A DNA stretch of 9,021 nucleotides, taken from the NCBI GenBank assembly GCA_030630395.1, contig DAOVNE010000032.1, forward strand, positions 1 through 9,021, written 5' to 3'. Source of the DNA: Candidatus Eiseniibacteriota bacterium (GTDB taxonomy: Bacteria > Joyebacterota > Joyebacteria > Joyebacterales > Joyebacteraceae). The notes beneath the pieces were generated by a model that saw nothing but the letters and a program-made list of their open reading frames with translations, was not told the DNA's origin and searched no databases. The position numbers and the translations under genes were made by a program. Positions 6,470-9,021 of this stretch are shown piece by piece (the stretch's first letter is position 1; every line of letters begins with the position of its first letter).

Positions 6470-6960
6470 ATCACAGACGAGACGGCATACTGAGGAGCGA
6501 GGGGCTCTCGCAGCTGTCACCGCCACCTGCGAGACTCAAGGCGGGACCCGTTGTCATTATAGAATGCGTGGAGTCTATCCCGTGCAATCCGTGTGTTCAG
6601 GCCTGCCCCAAAGACGCGATTATCATAGAGGGTGACATCAACAACACGCCGACGGTCGACTACGACAAGTGCAACGGGTGTGGGCTGTGCATCAGCGCGT
6701 GTCCGGGCCTCGCCATATTCGTTGTCGACGCGGGTCGATCTGACGGTATTGGAGTTGTGGTGCTCCCGTACGAATACACACCGCTCCCCGAGAAGGGCGA
6801 GATCGTGTCGGCCTCCGACAGGGCGGGCGAGACCGTCTGCGACGCGCTTGTCGTTCGTGTAGCTGACGCAAAGGCGTTCGACAGAACACCCCTCATATCG
6901 ATTGAGGTTCCGGTGGAGCACGTGATGGCGGTGAGGCACTTCAAACGCAAGGTGACCTGA
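6466..6960 (+). CDS. ferredoxin-type subunit with two 4Fe-4S motifs (PdhF-like)
   Basis: This 164-residue iron-sulfur protein has two cysteine sets. The second is canonical, CNGCGLCISACP (Cys69, 72, 75, 79). The first is C-x5-C-x2-C-x3-C-P (Cys34, 40, 43, 47), with a longer first gap than the usual CxxC. In bacterial-type ferredoxins the fourth cysteine of each set ligates the other cluster, so both 4Fe-4S clusters should form. After the clusters, residues about 83-160 make a beta-rich domain with no cysteine ligand set (one lone Cys125). It probably docks on the other subunits. The expected role is electron transfer between the DAO flavin and the FAD/NAD subunit. The ATG at 6466 overlaps the upstream stop as ATGA, behind GGGCGGG (6453-6459). 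No signal peptide or membrane segment is seen. Position and domain content match the ferredoxin subunit of dye-linked L-proline dehydrogenases. Confidence 0.87.
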   Translation: MNHRRDGILRSEGLSQLSPPPARLKAGPVVIIECVESIPCNPCVQACPKDAIIIEGDINNTPTVDYDKCNGCGLCISACPGLAIFVVDAGRSDGIGVVVLPYEYTPLPEKGEIVSASDRAGETVCDALVVRVADAKAFDRTPLISIEVPVEHVMAVRHFKRKVT

Positions 6961-6961
6961 G

Positions 6962-7237
6962 TTGAAGGACGACGTAATCATATGCAGGTGTGAGGACATC
7001 TCCTACGGCGAGATAGTCGAGGCCATCGACTCGGGCCTGACCACGCTTGACGAACTCAAGCGGGTTCTGAGGACGGGAATGGGGCCGTGCCAGGGCAGGA
7101 CATGCTCGCGCTTGATCGCCAGGATCATCACGGAGAGGGTCGGTGGAAGCGTCGCCGACATGAAGTCCCTTCTGGACCGACCGCCGGCGATGCCGGTGGA
7201 GATAGGAATCCTCGCCGGCGAGAGCGACGAGGACTGA
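6962..7237 (+). CDS. BFD-like [2Fe-2S] protein (PdhX-like)
   Basis: This is a 91-residue stand-alone domain of the bacterioferritin-associated-ferredoxin-like 2Fe-2S family (Fer2_BFD). The ligands are clear: C-R-C at residues 8 and 10, and C-x4-C at residues 43 and 48 within TGMGPCQGRTC. The spacing between pairs is normal for the family. In related dehydrogenases this domain is either a separate small subunit or fused to the FAD/NAD subunit. Here it is separate. The start is TTG 6962, one base after the upstream TGA and 6 nt after AAGGTGA (6949-6955), which overlaps the end of the preceding gene. An alternative start inside would lose the first cysteine pair, so TTG is well supported. The C-terminal 25 residues are a Pro/Glu/Asp-rich tail. 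Confidence 0.88.
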   Translation: MKDDVIICRCEDISYGEIVEAIDSGLTTLDELKRVLRTGMGPCQGRTCSRLIARIITERVGGSVADMKSLLDRPPAMPVEIGILAGESDED

Positions 7238-7248
7238 CAAGAGGCGTC

Positions 7249-8394
7249 ATGAAAACGAACGCTGACTGCGTGATCATAGGTGGCGGCATCATCGGAGCTG
7301 CTGTCGCATACTACCTCGCCAAGGGCGGGATGACGAACTGTGTCCTGCTCGAGTCGGAGTATCTGTCGAGCGGAGCCACAGGCAGGTGTGGAGGCGGGAT
7401 CCGGCAGCAGTGGAGCACGGAGCCGAACGCGCAGCTTGCCATGGACAGCGTGCGCATCTTCAAGACGCTTGAGGAGGAACTCAATGCCGACATCGAGTTC
7501 CTGCAGGGCGGCTATCTCGTTCTTGCCTATACCGATGAGGACGTGGAGCAGTTCCACAAGAACTTCGAACTCCAGCGCAGGCTCGGACTTGATGTGGAGA
7601 TCCTTGAGCCAAGGGAGATAACATCTCGTGTCGTCAAGCAGCTGAACACCGACGGTGTTCGCATGGCCACCTACTGTCCATCGGATGCAAGCGCGAATCC
7701 CTTTCTCGCAACGAAGGCATATGCTGATGCCGCGGCGAGACTTGGCGTCGAGATCGAGCTCTTCACACCGGTGACTCGCATTCTCCGTGAAGGAGACCGA
7801 ATCATCGGTGTCGAGACCGAGCGCGGGATCATCAACACACCCCGCGTCGTGAACGCGGCAGGAAGCCACAGCGTTCCGCTGGCCCGAACCGCGGACGTGG
7901 AGCTCCCGATCATCCCCTACCGCCGGGAGATCCTCGTAACGGAGCCGCTCGAGCGCTTCCTCGACCCGATGATCATCTCATTCAGTTTCGGAGTCTACTT
8001 CCGCCAGGTGAAACACGGATCCGTGATAGGTGGGTTCGCCTACCCTGACGAGGAATCAGGCTTCAACGAGGAATCGAGCGTCGATTTCCTGACAATGATG
8101 TCGCGCAAGCTGAGTTTCCTCATGCCGGCGCTCAAGCGCGTGAAGGTGGTACGTCAGTGGGCGGGGCTGTACGATATGACGCCGGACGCGCAGCCGATCA
8201 TCGGCGAGACCGACGGGGTCGACGGGTTCTTCCAGGCGAGCGGATTCAGCGGTCACGGATTCATGATCGCGCCGAAGGTCTCTTTGCTTCTCTCGCAAGT
8301 CATCCTCGGACAGAAGCCGGACCTGGATATTGACAGGTTGAACGCGAGGCGGTTCTCGGAAGGCGATATCGACCTGGACCACTCGGTAGTCTGA
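7249..8394 (+). CDS. DAO-family FAD-dependent amino-acid dehydrogenase subunit (beta, PdhB-like)
   Basis: With ATG 7249 this is a 381-residue D-amino-acid-oxidase-fold flavoprotein (DAO, PF01266). The Rossmann FAD motif is CVIIGGGIIGAAVAYYLAKGG (residues 7-27), followed by the ribose-binding acid ELES-type segment LLES (33-36). The segment TGRCGGGIRQQW (44-55) is typical of the proline/sarcosine dehydrogenase beta-subunit group. The C-terminal half has VVNAAG (200-205) and YDMTPDAQPIIG (308-319). It ends in the flavin-contacting SGFSGHGFMIAP (331-342). This subunit should carry the substrate site and oxidise a secondary or primary amine at FAD. L-proline, sarcosine, glycine or hydroxyproline cannot be separated by eye. 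The frame is open upstream to 7087, but AAGAGG (7239-7244) fixes the start at 7249, 11 nt after the BFD stop. Its last codons are the first unit of a tandem repeat that continues downstream. Confidence 0.9.
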   Translation: MKTNADCVIIGGGIIGAAVAYYLAKGGMTNCVLLESEYLSSGATGRCGGGIRQQWSTEPNAQLAMDSVRIFKTLEEELNADIEFLQGGYLVLAYTDEDVEQFHKNFELQRRLGLDVEILEPREITSRVVKQLNTDGVRMATYCPSDASANPFLATKAYADAAARLGVEIELFTPVTRILREGDRIIGVETERGIINTPRVVNAAGSHSVPLARTADVELPIIPYRREILVTEPLERFLDPMIISFSFGVYFRQVKHGSVIGGFAYPDEESGFNEESSVDFLTMMSRKLSFLMPALKRVKVVRQWAGLYDMTPDAQPIIGETDGVDGFFQASGFSGHGFMIAPKVSLLLSQVILGQKPDLDIDRLNARRFSEGDIDLDHSVV

Positions 8395-8450
8395 TCACCT
8401 ACCTGGACCACTCGGTAGTCTGATCATCCACCTGGACAACTCGGCAATCT
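8372..8450. repeat. 29-bp tandem repeat, 2.7 units, from the DAO gene end into the gap
   Basis: Unit 1 (8372-8397) and unit 2 (8401-8426) are identical over 26 bp, starting ACCTGGACCACTCGG. The 3 bp between units differ (CCT, TCC), giving a 29-bp period. Unit 3 (8430-8450) matches over 21 bp with three mismatches and then diverges. Unit 1 encodes the last residues of the DAO protein, DLDHSVV, and its stop, so the copies appear to derive from the gene end. Unit 3 touches the stop codon of the convergent DUF3160 gene (8449-8451). Each intact unit contains an imperfect dyad. Read on the minus strand it makes a 6-bp stem with one G-U pair and a 3-nt loop, so a role at the transcript ends is possible. 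The repeats fill most of the 54-bp convergent gap. Confidence 0.85.
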
Positions 8451-9021
8451 ACTCCTCAAGAAAACCCACCACCCATTGAGGCCTTGGCGGAGAGCCGTCG
8501 AGTTCCCCTAGCCATCTCTCGGTCGTGAGTGCTTCCTCCCCGGCAGTCTTGAACTCGTAGAACGAGGAGATCACACCTCCGAAGATCAATCCATTCTCTC
8601 CCTGCCCTACACTAATGTAGATCAGGTCAGGATCACCCACGGCAACCTGGATGGTCGTCCCCGTCCCGAAGTCGTGGTAGACGGGCGCGATGAATGCCGC
8701 GCGCTCAACGCGCGCCCCGCCCTGCCTGTCAACCACGGCTCCTTCAATGAAGCCCGAGCCGGATGCCTGTTTCAGTGGGTCGTCGGACGATACGACCCTG
8801 AACTCTGTGGCATACCCGACAGGAGCGATGCATGCCCCTTCAAGAGAGACGAGGAAGTCGCGATAGCCGTCCATCCTGGCCGCGATGGAGTCGTCGAGCA
8901 GGTAGTTCCTCCACAGCTTGTCTCTGAGGTTGTCGAGAAGATCCCTGAGCCGGACATAAAGCTCCGGGTAGGGCTCGACCGTGAGACAGTGTCCCTCCGC
9001 CTGTGGCAGCGCGCCCCTGAG
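8449..9021 (-). CDS. DUF3160 protein, C-terminal 190 residues (5' end outside window)
   Basis: The minus-strand frame is open from the window edge (9021) to TAG at 8451-8449 and continues upstream beyond the window. An internal ATG at 8874 is not the true start, because the frame and conserved sequence extend further. Visible landmarks are GHCLTVEPYPELYVRLRDL near the edge, FIAPVYHDFGTGTTIQVAVG, and the glycine/aromatic end GLIFGGVISSFYEF followed by LTTERWLGELDG. I recognise these as the C-terminal part of the DUF3160 family (PF11369), large proteins often with lipoprotein or secreted N-termini and no established function. The N-terminus is outside, so localisation cannot be checked. It converges on the DAO gene with a 54-bp gap made of tandem repeats. 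Family confidence is fair, from motif memory only. Confidence 0.75.
   Translation of the reverse strand, partial: LRGALPQAEGHCLTVEPYPELYVRLRDLLDNLRDKLWRNYLLDDSIAARMDGYRDFLVSLEGACIAPVGYATEFRVVSSDDPLKQASGSGFIEGAVVDRQGGARVERAAFIAPVYHDFGTGTTIQVAVGDPDLIYISVGQGENGLIFGGVISSFYEFKTAGEEALTTERWLGELDGSPPRPQWVVGFLEE

Noticed and set aside
7087..7248. 54-codon N-terminal extension of the DAO protein
   Set aside because: It lies inside the BFD gene in another frame. The FAD motif needs to be near the N-terminus, and a ribosome site precedes ATG 7249.
7003..7869. Minus-strand open frame of 288 codons opposite the BFD and DAO genes
   Set aside because: It spans two convincing genes and their junction, and its translation has no recognisable domain.
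8372..8450. CRISPR-like array, because the period is 29 bp
   Set aside because: The copies are directly tandem with only 3 bp between the 26-bp blocks. There are no unique spacers and no cas genes, and the first copy is coding.

Overview
The window is 9 kb of densely packed, moderately G+C-rich DNA. Nearly every base belongs to a gene, and genes sit in tight co-directional runs with Shine-Dalgarno sites and frequent GTG/TTG starts. One sigma70-like promoter (TTGACG, 17 bp, TAAGAT) points to a bacterium. The gene content points to an anaerobe: an activase for the anaerobic ribonucleotide reductase, a second radical SAM enzyme, a HypE-like protein and a flavin/iron-sulfur amine dehydrogenase. 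Several of these families are also common in archaea. No marker fixes the phylum, and the genus is not recognisable. There are no rRNA or tRNA genes, insertion sequences or CRISPR arrays.

Layout. (1) 1-2134, plus strand: the 3' end of a Nudix hydrolase, an AIR-synthase/HypE-like protein, then an unrecognised polytopic membrane protein. (2) 2135-2322: a convergent gap with small hairpins. (3) 2323-4800, minus strand: thiD, a COG0731-type radical SAM protein with a C-terminal winged helix, and an NrdG2-type activase. They are joined by stop/start junctions of +1 and -4 nt. A convincing promoter lies at 4939-4967, and its leader of about 130 nt has hairpins but no TPP riboswitch signature. (4) 5015-8394, plus strand: four overlapping or abutting genes. 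In order they encode a 2Fe-2S/FAD/NAD subunit, a double 4Fe-4S ferredoxin, a BFD-like 2Fe-2S protein and a DAO-family flavoprotein. (5) 8372-8450: a 29-bp tandem repeat that begins inside the last codons of the DAO gene. (6) 8449-9021, minus strand: the C-terminal part of a DUF3160 protein that runs off the window.

How the genes fit together. The four-gene cassette has the composition and, from memory, the order of the dye-linked L-proline dehydrogenase operons of Thermococcales (pdhA-F-X-B). It most likely encodes a membrane-independent complex in which the DAO subunit oxidises an amino or imino acid. Electrons would then pass through the Fe-S subunits to the FAD/NAD(H) subunit. The substrate cannot be read from sequence. 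The thiD operon combines thiamine pyrimidine phosphorylation with two radical SAM proteins. NrdG needs an NrdD partner that is not in the window. The HypE-like protein lacks the C-terminal cysteine of true HypE, so its job is open.
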